Shown here: positions 30,376 to 38,452 of the stretch, one piece after another | How positions within the stretch are numbered: the stretch's first letter is position 1 | How the letters are laid out: every line of letters begins with the position of its first letter | NCBI GenBank assembly: GCA_900767195.1 | Contig: CAAFYG010000072.1 | Location: 1 to 42,420, forward strand | DNA: 42,420 nt | Direction: 5' to 3' | DNA from: Clostridia bacterium | GTDB lineage: Bacteria; Bacillota; Clostridia; Christensenellales; Borkfalkiaceae | Position numbers and translations under genes: made by a program | Notes under the pieces: model-generated | Databases searched by the model: none | Told to the model about the DNA's origin: nothing | The model's input: only the letters and a program-made list of their open reading frames with translations

Positions 30376-30377
30376 AT

Positions 30378-31316
30378 TCAATTCCCTCCTTTCGCCACGC
30401 GCACACGGGGATCGATCAGACCGTACAGAAGATCCACCGCAAGCATCACGAGAATATACAGCACGGAATACAAAAAGCTGATTGCCATAATAATATTATA
30501 ATCGTTTGCGGATACGGCGTCTACCATCAGTTTGCCGATACCGTCGATCGCGTAGATTTTTTCCACCACCAGCGCGCCCGTTAAAAGATCCACGATCAGC
30601 GGAGCAAGCACCGTTACGATGGGGATCAGCGCATTTCTGAGTACATGCCTGACGATCAGCGCGTTGCCGTATAAGCCTTTCGATTCGGCAAGCAGAATAT
30701 AATCGCTGTCGATCACTTCCACCATCTCGTTGCGCGTGAAGCGCGAAATCGTGGCAACGGTGAAAAGACTTAAAGAAATCGCGGGCATAATCGACGATTC
30801 AAACGCCCGTTTCGGCGTGTACAGAATGGGCAGAATCTGCGTTTTTACGCCGAGAAGATTCATCAGCATCATCATAAATACATAAGACGGCACGGAAACG
30901 CCCACAATCGAAAGCACCGTGCAGAACGTATCGAGAAATTTATCGCGATTCAGCGCGGCGGTGATGCCGATGAGAAGCCCGATCGCCGTGCCGATCAGCA
31001 CGGAAAGCCCGCCGATTTTAAACGACGTGGCAATGCGTCCGTCTAAGATCGTGGAAATAGGAATATCGCTGGCAAAAGAATAGCTCGTACCGAAATCGCC
31101 TTTTAAAATATTAGAGAAATAAATAAAAAACTGGGTAAGCATAGGCTTATCCAAGCCGTATTTGGCATTCATCGCCGCCTTTTGCGCGTCCGTGAGCTTT
31201 TCGGCGTTGTTGAAGGGCGAGCCGGGCAGCGAATGCACCATGATAAATAAAAGCAAAAGTATGGCAAACAGCGTAAGCGCAGCCATTCCGAGCCTTTTTA
31301 AGATATATTTCACCAT
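30378..31316 (-). CDS. oppB: Oligopeptide ABC transporter permease OppB
   Basis: The 312-residue permease opens with the standard MVKYILKRLGMAALTLFAILLLLFIMVHSLPGSPF and has the EAA loop FTRNEMVEVIDSDYILLAESKGLYGNALIVRHVLRNALIPI, followed by LTGALVVEKIYAIDGIGKLMVDAV and DPRVRVAKGGN, all family hallmarks. Six membrane helices are expected. With OppC it forms the channel for peptides delivered by OppA. The stop codon lies 2 nt upstream of the oppC ATG, so translation is probably coupled. It is separated from oppA by a hairpin-bearing gap. Confidence 0.95.
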   Translation of the reverse strand: MVKYILKRLGMAALTLFAILLLLFIMVHSLPGSPFNNAEKLTDAQKAAMNAKYGLDKPMLTQFFIYFSNILKGDFGTSYSFASDIPISTILDGRIATSFKIGGLSVLIGTAIGLLIGITAALNRDKFLDTFCTVLSIVGVSVPSYVFMMMLMNLLGVKTQILPILYTPKRAFESSIMPAISLSLFTVATISRFTRNEMVEVIDSDYILLAESKGLYGNALIVRHVLRNALIPIVTVLAPLIVDLLTGALVVEKIYAIDGIGKLMVDAVSANDYNIIMAISFLYSVLYILVMLAVDLLYGLIDPRVRVAKGGN

Positions 31317-31387
31317 ATTCGTTTCCTCCGTCTGAATTTTGCCCCTTATATTTTTGCCGTTTTAATCAACCTTTAAAGTAAACCTTC

Positions 31388-31416
31388 GCGGCGCGTCTTT
31401 TATCAAGGCGCGCCGC
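31388..31416 (-). other. Intercistronic hairpin between oppA and oppB
   Basis: GCGGCGCG (31388-31395) and CGCGCCGC (31409-31416) form a GC-rich stem in the 137-nt gap between oppA and oppB. No T-run follows on the minus strand. Such a hairpin after the binding-protein gene commonly gives the upstream gene a more stable mRNA, matching the need for more OppA than permease; that role here is inferred. Confidence 0.7.
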
Positions 31417-31453
31417 TGCTTCACGAAAAATTATATTTCCGATCGGCTCGGAT

Positions 31454-33145
31454 TTACGCTTTCTTTGCGTTCTTGTACACTCTGTTCAAAGCCACGGGGT
31501 GGAATTCTACGCCGGTCACGTTCGATTTGATCATGTTCGCGTTGGATTTCGTGAATAACGGCGCGATCACCGCTTCTTCCATCACGATTTTTTCCGCTTC
31601 ATACAGCTTTTCCCAACGCTGTTCGTAAGTGAGCGAACCATCGCTGCATGCTTTGATCAAAGCGTCGTAATCCTTGTTGCTCCACAAACCGTAGTTGTTC
31701 GAAGTATCGGTAATCCACATACCGAAATAGGTCATCGGGTCGGCATAGTCCGGTCCCCAACGAGTGAGACTCACCTGATAGTCGCAATCGTTCTGAATCT
31801 TGTTCAGGCGGTTTTTCTTCGTGGTGGCATTGATATTGATCGTCAGCCCGGGCAACGCTTCCTCGATCTGCGCTTTCAGCATCTGCGCAATCTTCGGCAC
31901 TTCGCCGCCTTCGTCGTTTCCGATCAGAAGCTCCAGCGTAATTGCGGTTTTGCCGAGTTCCTGCTTCGCCTTTTCGAAATATTGCAGCGCCTTCGCTTTA
32001 TCGTAAGAGCAAACGTCTTTATATCTCTCCTGATTCGCCGCATAGTCCTCGCCCTTGTGCGCGCCGTCGCTGCAAGCAGCAAACTGCGGAGGACATGCCG
32101 TATAGGTGGGCAACGAGCCGTCTTTTAAGATATTGTCGGCAATCGCCACGCGATCGATCGCGTTGGTGATGGCAAGGCGCAGATTCTTGCTTCTCGTAGG
32201 GAAACCGTCGGGGTAAGTCGTCGTTGTGCCTTCTTTCTGTGCAAACGTAAGATACCACATATATCCCGCGCCAGTCGTTTTAAGCTCTGCGCTTCCTTTC
32301 ACCTGATCCATCTGCGAGCCGGAAACGGTTACGAGATCGAGCGTGCCGCTCTGATACGCGTTGAGCGCGGCGGTGCTGTCGCCAAGCACCTGATATTTTA
32401 TGCCGTCGAGAGATACTCTGTCTTTATCCCAGTATTTTTCGTTCTTTTCAAGCTCGAGTACCGAGCCGCCCGCGCTGTATGTTTTCAGCTTGAACGCGCC
32501 GTTCGCAAGCACCGTATCCGCCGTGGTGGCGTATTTTTCCGCGCCGACTGCTTTATAGAAAGCTTCGTTTACGGGGTAAAACGTAGGGAAGTACATCAGC
32601 GAAAGGAAATAAGGCACAGGCACTTCCAGCTCAACTTTCAAAGTGTCTTTATCCACAGCCGTTACGCCGAGATCCGCCACGGTATACTTCGTGCCGTCCT
32701 CTTTCTCTTCGCCTTTCAGAATTTTGTCCGCGTTCTTCACCTGACCGATATCCGAGAACATATACGCGTATTCTTTCGCCGCGTCGCAGCCGTGCTGCCA
32801 GCCGAATACGAAATCCTGCGCCGTCACTTCCGCATCGTTCGCCCACACCGCGTCGCGGATTTTAAACGTATATGTTTTGCCGTCCTCGCTCACCGTATAC
32901 GATTCCGCTATCGCGTTCACCGCAGCGCCTTCCGCGTCCATCTGCATCAAGCCGTCGGTGAAGTTTGCAATCACTTCAAAAGATTCGCCGTCGGTAGCCA
33001 CCTGCGCGTCGAGCGATTTCACCGAAGTGCCGAGCATCACGTTCAAAACTCCCGCGTCTTCGTCTTTTTTGCCGCAAGCCGTTAAGGAAAGCCCGAACGA
33101 GGCCGCAAGCGCGCTTGCCGTTACTATCTTAAATACTTTCTTCAT
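31454..33145 (-). CDS. oppA: Oligopeptide-binding lipoprotein OppA
   Basis: The 563-residue protein has a lipoprotein signal (MKKVFKIVTASALAASFGLSLTAC, lipidated C24) and then an SBP_bac_5 fold: LNVMLGTSVKSLDAQVATDGESFEVIANFTDGLMQMD, YTVSEDGKTYTFKIRDAVWANDAEVTAQDFVFGWQH, AYQSGTLDLVTVSG, LRLAITNAIDRVAIADNILKDGSLPTYTACPPQF. It captures peptides outside the cell and hands them to OppBC. The AAGGAG site is 9 nt before the ATG. It is the first gene of oppABCDF-type order (A, B, C, D, F), complete in this window. The specificity (length of peptides) cannot be read from the sequence. Confidence 0.95.
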   Translation of the reverse strand: MKKVFKIVTASALAASFGLSLTACGKKDEDAGVLNVMLGTSVKSLDAQVATDGESFEVIANFTDGLMQMDAEGAAVNAIAESYTVSEDGKTYTFKIRDAVWANDAEVTAQDFVFGWQHGCDAAKEYAYMFSDIGQVKNADKILKGEEKEDGTKYTVADLGVTAVDKDTLKVELEVPVPYFLSLMYFPTFYPVNEAFYKAVGAEKYATTADTVLANGAFKLKTYSAGGSVLELEKNEKYWDKDRVSLDGIKYQVLGDSTAALNAYQSGTLDLVTVSGSQMDQVKGSAELKTTGAGYMWYLTFAQKEGTTTTYPDGFPTRSKNLRLAITNAIDRVAIADNILKDGSLPTYTACPPQFAACSDGAHKGEDYAANQERYKDVCSYDKAKALQYFEKAKQELGKTAITLELLIGNDEGGEVPKIAQMLKAQIEEALPGLTININATTKKNRLNKIQNDCDYQVSLTRWGPDYADPMTYFGMWITDTSNNYGLWSNKDYDALIKACSDGSLTYEQRWEKLYEAEKIVMEEAVIAPLFTKSNANMIKSNVTGVEFHPVALNRVYKNAKKA

Positions 33146-33394
33146 AGCCTTTTTCTCCTTATTTTAAGGGTATTTAATCCGCAGCCTTCCGCTTTCCGTC
33201 CGGATTTCGCAAAGCCGCGATCGCATTTGTGCTTCGCCGATTCCCGAACGTTCCGTATCCGCTACGTATTATTTGCTCTTTTCAAAAAATCTAAAACCGT
33301 TTTTCGAAAATAAATTCGTTTAGCCGATGATCGCACCACCGAAAATATCGATTTTGCTCTTATTTTTAATCGACGTCAAGAATTATTGTTCCCT

Positions 33395-33430
33395 ATTGTA
33401 TGCTTTTTTCACACGTTTGTCAAACGTTTG
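33395..33430 (-). promoter_or_regulatory. opp operon promoter with overlapping dyad operator
   Basis: On the minus strand TTGACA (33418-33423), 17-nt spacer and TACAAT (33395-33400). The -35 lies inside a perfect dyad, ACGTTTG-T-CAAACGT (33413-33427), which overlaps the palindrome CAAACGTTTG (33421-33430); a repressor bound here would block RNA polymerase. The predicted leader to oppA (about 33388 to 33146, roughly 240 nt) is long. I find no leader peptide or known riboswitch in it. A second -10-like TATAAT at 33491-33496, flanked by TTCGATT/AATCGAA, lacks a good -35. Confidence 0.75.
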
Positions 33431-33581
33431 CGCGGCCTTTTTTAAAAATTCTATCATACGAATATTTTATCACAACGATTTGTTTTTTCGATTATAGATA
33501 ATTATTCAATCGAAGTTATTACTTCCATTATATTGCGCCCGCCCCCGCGCATGTGCAAGGAAAAATAAAAAAATAAAAAAA

Positions 33582-33606
33582 TCCTCACGCCGCAAAAGCG
33601 TGAGGA
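33582..33606 (-). terminator. Terminator of the YhaO/YhaN-like repair genes
   Basis: On the minus strand TCCTCACGC and GCGTGAGGA form a 9-bp stem (33598-33606 with 33582-33590) around a 7-nt loop, followed by TTTTTTTATTTTTTT. It begins 20 nt after the stop codon at 33627. Confidence 0.92.
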
Positions 33607-33626
33607 AGCAAAAAAATTTATTTTCA

Positions 33627-35630
33627 TTAAAACGCAATCGAACGCGAAGCATGGCAGGTGAAATAAATAATCTGCCGATCTTTCGAAAGCTCGCGCACGA
33701 GCCGCGCCGTTCGGGAAAAATGTTCCTCGTCGAGATGGACGAACGGATCATCCAGCACGAGAAAGGGCATTTCGCGCCCTAAAAACATCACGTCGATGAG
33801 AGCGAGCCGCAGGCACAGCGCGCACACCGAGCGCACGCCCGCGCTTAAATGCCCGTCGCTTCGCCGCGCGCCCCCGCGCGAAAACGAAAGCGAAAAATCC
33901 CGGTTCATATACGCTTCCACGCCAAGCTCGCTTTCTAAAAGTTCGGCGTATTTTAAAAATCTCTGCTGCACCGGATCGGAATATCGGCCCATCAGCAAGT
34001 CGTCCGCGCGCCGCAAAATTTCCGCCGTTTTCAGATAGATGTTTAATCGGTAGCGCGCGTTTTCCGTCTTTTCCCTGTTCGCGTAAAGCTCGCATTGTTT
34101 TTCTTCCAGCCGCTTTGCCGCCGCTTCCGCTTCCTCGATGCGCCGCTCGATTCCCGCCAATTCTTTACGCTTCGCGCTCAACGCTTCTTTCATCGCCGCG
34201 ATCCGCGCCCGCGCGCCGTTTGCGTTTGCACCGCTTGCGCCGTATTCTGCCGCCGTTTCCGCGCCGTATCCCGATAAATTCGCCTCGCGCATGTACTCCG
34301 CCGCCCGCCGCGCATACTTCCCGGCCTCCTCTTCGTAGCGTTTAACCGCGGAAAGATCCCCGGAAAGCCGCTCGATTTCCCGCGTGAGCGCAACGCCGAA
34401 ATCGGCAGGCACGCGCAGCCGCCGAGCCTCGAAAATTTCCGAAATCTCGCGTTTCGCCTCCGCATACCGCGCCCGCACCTCGCCTTCGCGCCCGTCCGCC
34501 GCGCCGTTTGTTTGCTTGTTTTTTTTCGCCGCCGCGAAAAGCACGATGATCGCCGCCAATGCACACGCTAAGACCGCGGGCGCAGCCGAAGAAAGTTTTT
34601 TGCCGAAATATAAGCCGAGCGCGATCGTCCCCGTCGCCATCGCCGCAGCAAGCGCAAGTCTCGCCCCCTTGCCGCCGCTTTTTTTCTTTTCCGCGGGCGC
34701 GCAACCCATCCCCGAAAGCTCGCCGGAAAGCCGCGCGATCGCCGTCTGACCCAGCCGCAGCCGCTCGATTTCTTTTTCGGAAACCACCCCCGCGGGGTAT
34801 CGCGATTCGATTTCCGCGCGCTTGAAATCCGCTTCTTTCGCCTGACGGACGAGTTCGCCGTACCGCGCCCGTTTCTCTTCCAACGCTTCCGCGCCCGAAA
34901 ACGCCGTTTCTTCCTTTTCCGCCGCCGCGATTTCCGCTTTCAGGCGAGCGCGCGCCGCATACAACCCGTCGGCCGCCTCCGCCGCGTCTTCGAGAGCCGC
35001 CGCTTCCGCATTCAGCCGCGCCCGCTCCCGATCAAGACGGTACATCTCGCTGTCCGCGTTTTTTCTGTCGCCGCAAATTTCCTTGCGCCGCTTTTCCAAA
35101 ATTTCGATCGCCGCGGCGGCGTTTCTGCCCGAAGTCGTGCCTTCCGCAATCGCCCCGAGCCTCTCTTTCATGCCGTCCGTCGCGGAAATTTCCGCTTCGC
35201 GCGAATCGAACGTGATCGAACGCAAAAACGCTTCCTCGTCCAGCCCGAAAATTTCTTTACCGATCTTATCGCCGTCCGCCGCGATTTCTTCGCCGTTTTC
35301 AAAGTAGCGAAAACGATCGCGCGTGGCGGATTTTTCATCGAAAAAACGCTCGATGCGGCACGTTTTTCCCGCGCGCATAAACGTTACCGAGCCGCCGAAT
35401 CTGCCGCCGGAAAACGGATAGTAATGCTCTCGATCGCCGAAAGAAACGTCGTTTTCCCGCCGCGATTTCAGTCCGTAAAACATCGCGCGGATAAACGAAC
35501 ACAGCGTGGTTTTGCCCCGACCGTTCGGCTCGCAAAATTCCTGCAAGCCGCCGCGGAAATTCACGCGTCTCGCGCCCGTGAGATTTCTTAAATTGCCGTA
35601 ATTTTCGATTTCGAGATAGAGTATTTTCAT
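33627..35630 (-). CDS. SbcC/YhaN-like ATPase with central membrane helices
   Basis: The 667-residue protein has an ABC/Rad50-type ATPase split by a coiled coil. The N-terminal P-loop is CEPNGRGKTTL (33-43), the coiled coil is rich in Glu, Arg and Ala, two hydrophobic helices lie near 330-378 (ARLALAAAMATGTIALGLYF, APAVLACALAAIIVLFAAA), then more coiled coil. At the end come the signature LSAGVRSVCALCLRLALID and Walker B FLVLDDPFVHLD. Central membrane helices set it with B. subtilis YhaN rather than true SbcC. With its partner nuclease it should process DNA ends or hairpins near the membrane. It is shorter than YhaN, mainly in the coiled coil. It has no clear ribosome binding site and lies 46 nt after its partner. 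Confidence 0.82.
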   Translation of the reverse strand: MKILYLEIENYGNLRNLTGARRVNFRGGLQEFCEPNGRGKTTLCSFIRAMFYGLKSRRENDVSFGDREHYYPFSGGRFGGSVTFMRAGKTCRIERFFDEKSATRDRFRYFENGEEIAADGDKIGKEIFGLDEEAFLRSITFDSREAEISATDGMKERLGAIAEGTTSGRNAAAAIEILEKRRKEICGDRKNADSEMYRLDRERARLNAEAAALEDAAEAADGLYAARARLKAEIAAAEKEETAFSGAEALEEKRARYGELVRQAKEADFKRAEIESRYPAGVVSEKEIERLRLGQTAIARLSGELSGMGCAPAEKKKSGGKGARLALAAAMATGTIALGLYFGKKLSSAAPAVLACALAAIIVLFAAAKKNKQTNGAADGREGEVRARYAEAKREISEIFEARRLRVPADFGVALTREIERLSGDLSAVKRYEEEAGKYARRAAEYMREANLSGYGAETAAEYGASGANANGARARIAAMKEALSAKRKELAGIERRIEEAEAAAKRLEEKQCELYANREKTENARYRLNIYLKTAEILRRADDLLMGRYSDPVQQRFLKYAELLESELGVEAYMNRDFSLSFSRGGARRSDGHLSAGVRSVCALCLRLALIDVMFLGREMPFLVLDDPFVHLDEEHFSRTARLVRELSKDRQIIYFTCHASRSIAF

Positions 35631-35676
35631 TTTTCAACGCCCGCCGTTTATGCAAGCCCGCCCCCGCAAAAATCTT

Positions 35677-36771
35677 TCAAAACTCCGCCGCGCCGCGATC
35701 GAGCGCGTTTAAGCCGAGCCGGATCGCCGCGTCCTTTTCTTCCGCGCTCATGTCCTGCCGCGCAAGCGCCTGCCGCACAAACTCGCCGCGCAGCGAATTT
35801 TCTTTGGCAATCAAAGAAAAATCACACTTTGCGCGCGTTTCGTCTTTCACCGTAACGCAAAAATATTTGCGCTCCAAAGCTTCCCGCACCGTTGTTTCAA
35901 GCGCCGGGCGATCGAAACTCACTTCGCCCGTAAGCACCGCCCGCACAAGATCGCACGAACGCGCCGAAATCGCGTTTTCCGCAATCCGCCGCGCTTCGAA
36001 ATCGTCTTTCGCCGCCGACACGTCCACGCGGTACTCTTCCAGCCGCCGCAAAGAAGATACGATAAATTCCGAAGCGATTCTCCGCCGCCCCGCCGCGCTC
36101 GCGCTCGTTTCCAGAATCACAAAGCCCTTGCCGCCGCACTCGTCGAACCCCCGCCCTTCCAGGCAACCGCTGTACGCGTACACGCCGCGCTCGTCGATCG
36201 CCCCGCGCGCGTAGGTATGCAGATGCCCGAGCGCAAGATAATCGATATTTTTTCCTGCCAGCCGCCGCAAATCTATTTCGCCGCGGATATCCCCGTGCAG
36301 CGTGACGATATTCAAAGCGTTTTCGGGCAAAGAAAGCGTGGAATACAGCCGCGCCGCATTCTCGCCGCCAAGCTCCGCACCCGTCACCGTAACGATCTCT
36401 TCCGCGCCGTTTGCGCCCCGTCCGCGCAGCGTGTACGTCGTCCAGTCGCCGCCGAACGTCTTTAAATTCGGCAGATTTTCGCCGTCGTCGCTGTTTTTAG
36501 AATCATGATTGCCGCGCAGATAAAAAAACGTAATCTGCGGATATCTCGCCGCCGCTTCGTAAAACGTGCGCTTATCGTGAAGCGACGGGCGATCGGAATC
36601 AAACGCGTCCCCCGCGATAATCACTGCGCTCACGCCATTGTCACTCGCGAATTTCAGCATGTTTTCAAACGCCGCGCGCACCTCTTTGCGGCGGATTTCC
36701 GCCTTTTCGGGCGGCAGTTTCGCTTCTATTTTCGAGCCTAAATGCAAATCGGCGCAATGAATTATTCTCAT
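35677..36771 (-). CDS. SbcD/YhaO-like DNA repair nuclease (Mre11 family)
   Basis: The 364-residue metallophosphoesterase has the five motifs of Mre11/SbcD nucleases: CADLHLGS, IIAGDAFDSDRP, YLRGNHDSKN, TLHGDIRG and LALGHLHTYARG, which bind two metal ions. It should cut DNA ends with the ATPase encoded downstream. Compared with SbcD the C-terminal part is diverged, as in YhaO. The ATG at 36771 has a GGAGG site; an upstream TTG falls inside the LexA-like box. In B. subtilis yhaO and yhaN form a LexA-controlled operon, and the same gene order and a LexA-like box are seen here, which strengthens both assignments. Confidence 0.86.
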   Translation of the reverse strand: MRIIHCADLHLGSKIEAKLPPEKAEIRRKEVRAAFENMLKFASDNGVSAVIIAGDAFDSDRPSLHDKRTFYEAAARYPQITFFYLRGNHDSKNSDDGENLPNLKTFGGDWTTYTLRGRGANGAEEIVTVTGAELGGENAARLYSTLSLPENALNIVTLHGDIRGEIDLRRLAGKNIDYLALGHLHTYARGAIDERGVYAYSGCLEGRGFDECGGKGFVILETSASAAGRRRIASEFIVSSLRRLEEYRVDVSAAKDDFEARRIAENAISARSCDLVRAVLTGEVSFDRPALETTVREALERKYFCVTVKDETRAKCDFSLIAKENSLRGEFVRQALARQDMSAEEKDAAIRLGLNALDRGAAEF

Positions 36772-36789
36772 TTCCCGATCCTCCGTTTT

Positions 36790-36832
36790 CAAACGTTTGT
36801 TCTATTATACACCGCAGAAAAAACTTTGTCAA
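36790..36832 (-). promoter_or_regulatory. Promoter of the YhaO/YhaN-like genes with a LexA-like (SOS) box
   Basis: On the minus strand TTGACA (36827-36832), 17-nt spacer and TATAAT (36804-36809) form a full consensus promoter. Directly after the -10 lies AGAACAAACGTTTG (36790-36803). It fits the Gram-positive LexA/DinR box CGAACRNRYGTTYG at all defined positions but the first. A repressor there would cover the transcription start, so induction by DNA damage is likely. Confidence 0.8.
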
Positions 36833-36923
36833 GAATTCCGCCGCCGCCCGCAATTATTCGTTTTTCGAATTGATACGCTGCATTATTTCGCTGAATCATT
36901 TCAAAAAAACACCTTATTTTCAC

Positions 36924-36952
36924 TTGACAAACAAAAGAAATCAGAGTATAAT
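36924..36952 (+). promoter_or_regulatory. Promoter of the liv operon and its leader
   Basis: TTGACA (36924-36929), 17-nt spacer and TATAAT (36947-36952): a full consensus promoter, fitting a gene whose control lies after initiation. Transcription should start near 36959, giving a leader of about 285 nt before livJ. Confidence 0.92.
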
Positions 36953-37014
36953 AGCAGAAAAATCAAGCGAAAAAGCCGCAAAAAACGCGGAAACAGAGCA
37001 AAAAAGGCAAGAAT

Positions 37015-37101
37015 ATGCGTAATTACGTAAGCAAAAACGTCATTATTATGCTAGTAGAGGTCGTCATTATTAAAGGCGTACCTCGTTTTTGCCATACTTG
37101 A
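37015..37101 (+). CDS. Branched-chain amino acid leader peptide of the liv operon
   Basis: A 28-codon ORF (ATG at 37015, TGA at 37099-37101) begins MRNYVSKN and then runs VIIMLVEVVII before KGVPRFCHT. Nine of eleven codons in 37039-37071 encode Val, Ile or Leu, and 11 of 28 overall. A weak AAAGG site lies 8 nt before the ATG. The run sits inside the 5' half of a pause hairpin, with an antiterminator strand and a terminator downstream, as in leader peptides of ilv and leu operons. Its job would be to make the ribosome stall when charged Val, Ile or Leu tRNA is scarce, sparing the liv genes from termination. The peptide itself probably has no other role. Confidence 0.88.
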   Translation: MRNYVSKNVIIMLVEVVIIKGVPRFCHT

Positions 37102-37182
37102 TTTTCACACGTAAAGCGCAAACGAAATCATGTGTAGCGGCGAGGAACTTTCCTAAAGTCCCCCGCCGTTTTGTTTTATTTT
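37031..37182 (+). promoter_or_regulatory. Transcription attenuator of the liv operon
   Basis: Three competing helices can be drawn. Pause hairpin: GCAAAAACG (37031-37039) with CGTTTTTGC (37084-37092), plus AGGT (37058-37061) with ACCT (37080-37083). Antiterminator: GTACCTCG (37078-37085) with CGAGGAAC (37141-37148), seven of eight paired. Terminator: CGGCGAGGAACTTT (37138-37151) with AAAGTCCCCCGCCG (37155-37168), two A-C mismatches, then TTTTGTTTTATTTT. The antiterminator uses one arm of each of the other two, so they exclude each other. A ribosome stalled on codons 9-19 frees 37078-37085 and would allow read-through; one that reaches the stop at 37101 covers it and favours termination. Confidence 0.85.
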
Positions 37183-37243
37183 AAAAGCGCATTATAAACC
37201 GTTACAAAAAAGTTAATCATAGAAAACACAAGGAGAAAACACT

Positions 37244-38452
37244 ATGAACAAAAACTCGTTTTTCAGATCGGCAAGCCTCGTTCTGGCGGGCGCGGCGGCG
37301 GCAAGCTGCTTCGCTTCCTGCTCGAAAAAAGAAAAAGCCCCGGAATTTTCCGCAGATACGATCAATATCGGCTCGAGCGGTCCGCTCACGGGCGGCGCTT
37401 CCATCTACGGCACGGCGGTGTACAACGGCGCAACGATGGCGATTCTCGAAATCAACGAAGCGGGCGGCTTAAACGGCACGAAACTTGCCTTTGAAATGTA
37501 CGACGATCAGCATAAAACCGAAAACGTAGCCACCGGCTATGCGGCTATGAAAGATAAGGGCATGCAGGTATCTCTCGGCTGCGTAACTTCCGCACCCTGC
37601 CTCGAATATATCAAAAACGCCGAGAAAGACGGAATGTTTTTTCTCGCCCCCTCCGCCTCGGCAGATAAGGTGACGTCCTACGAAAACGCGTTTCAGATGT
37701 GCTTTTCCGATTCCAACCAGGGCGCGGCGGCGGCGAAGTTGTATAACGCCGACGATAAAGCGGAATTCGGCGAACGCAAAATCGGCGTGCTGTATAAATC
37801 GGACGACGATTATTCCACGGGCATCTACGAAACGTTTATAAACGGCTTTTCTGCCGAAGAACAAGCCGCAATCAAAACGGCTTCGTTCACAAGCGACGAC
37901 GGGGACAGCCCCGATTTCTCCGCGCATATTTCCACGCTGAAAGGCTGCGATTTCATCTTCATGCCCATCTATTATACGCCCGCTTCGCAGTTCATACAGA
38001 AAGCAAAAACCACAGAAGCTTTTTCCGATACTACAATCTATTTCGGTTGCGACGGTTTCGACGGGATTCAATCGATGAAAGGCTTCAACGTGGAAGACTA
38101 CCCGCAGGAAATTTCCTACCTTTCGCATTTCAATTCCAATGCCACGGAAGGCGCGGCGGGAGACTTCGTGAAAAAGTATAAAGAAAAATACGGCGCGGAA
38201 ACGCTCAATCAATTCGGCGCATCCGCTTACGACAGCGTTTACGCTCTCTTCGACGCAATGAAAACCGCATCCGAATCCGGCAAAAAAATCGACGGCTCTA
38301 CTTCGGTTTCCGATATGACCGCCGCCCTGAAAGGCGTTTTCACAAACGCAACCTTCTCTTTCAACGGCGTAACGGGGCAGAACGTGCAATGGAACGCGGA
38401 CGGCACGGTAATCAAAAACGCCATTCGCTATAAGGTGAATCACAATGGCTAA
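37244..38452 (+). CDS. livJ: Branched-chain amino acid binding lipoprotein
   Basis: The 402-residue protein has a lipoprotein signal (MNKNSFFRSASLVLAGAAAASCFASC, lipidated C26), then a type I periplasmic-binding fold of the leucine/isoleucine/valine family: INIGSSGPLTGGASIYGTAVYNGATMAILEINEAGGLNGTKL, ALEYDDQ-like FEMYDDQHKTENVATGYAAM, FFLAPSASADKV, and the C-terminal YDSVYALFDAM. It collects the substrate for LivHM. The AAGGAG site is 8 nt before the ATG. It overlaps livH by 8 nt. Substrates in this family vary (amides, urea), but the leader peptide upstream supports Val, Ile or Leu here. Confidence 0.94.
   Translation: MNKNSFFRSASLVLAGAAAASCFASCSKKEKAPEFSADTINIGSSGPLTGGASIYGTAVYNGATMAILEINEAGGLNGTKLAFEMYDDQHKTENVATGYAAMKDKGMQVSLGCVTSAPCLEYIKNAEKDGMFFLAPSASADKVTSYENAFQMCFSDSNQGAAAAKLYNADDKAEFGERKIGVLYKSDDDYSTGIYETFINGFSAEEQAAIKTASFTSDDGDSPDFSAHISTLKGCDFIFMPIYYTPASQFIQKAKTTEAFSDTTIYFGCDGFDGIQSMKGFNVEDYPQEISYLSHFNSNATEGAAGDFVKKYKEKYGAETLNQFGASAYDSVYALFDAMKTASESGKKIDGSTSVSDMTAALKGVFTNATFSFNGVTGQNVQWNADGTVIKNAIRYKVNHNG

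Noticed and set aside
33146..33394. Leader peptide or riboswitch in the oppA leader
   Set aside because: A 20-codon frame starting ATGCGATCG has no ribosome binding site or codon bias, and no terminator or competing helices are seen.
33413..33430. LexA box at the opp promoter
   Set aside because: The best register has four mismatches to CGAACRNRYGTTYG, unlike the nearly perfect site at 36790-36803.
36959..37243. T-box riboswitch upstream of livJ
   Set aside because: No T-box sequence (TGGNACCGCG type) or specifier-loop layout is present; the coding run of Val/Ile/Leu codons explains the leader better.
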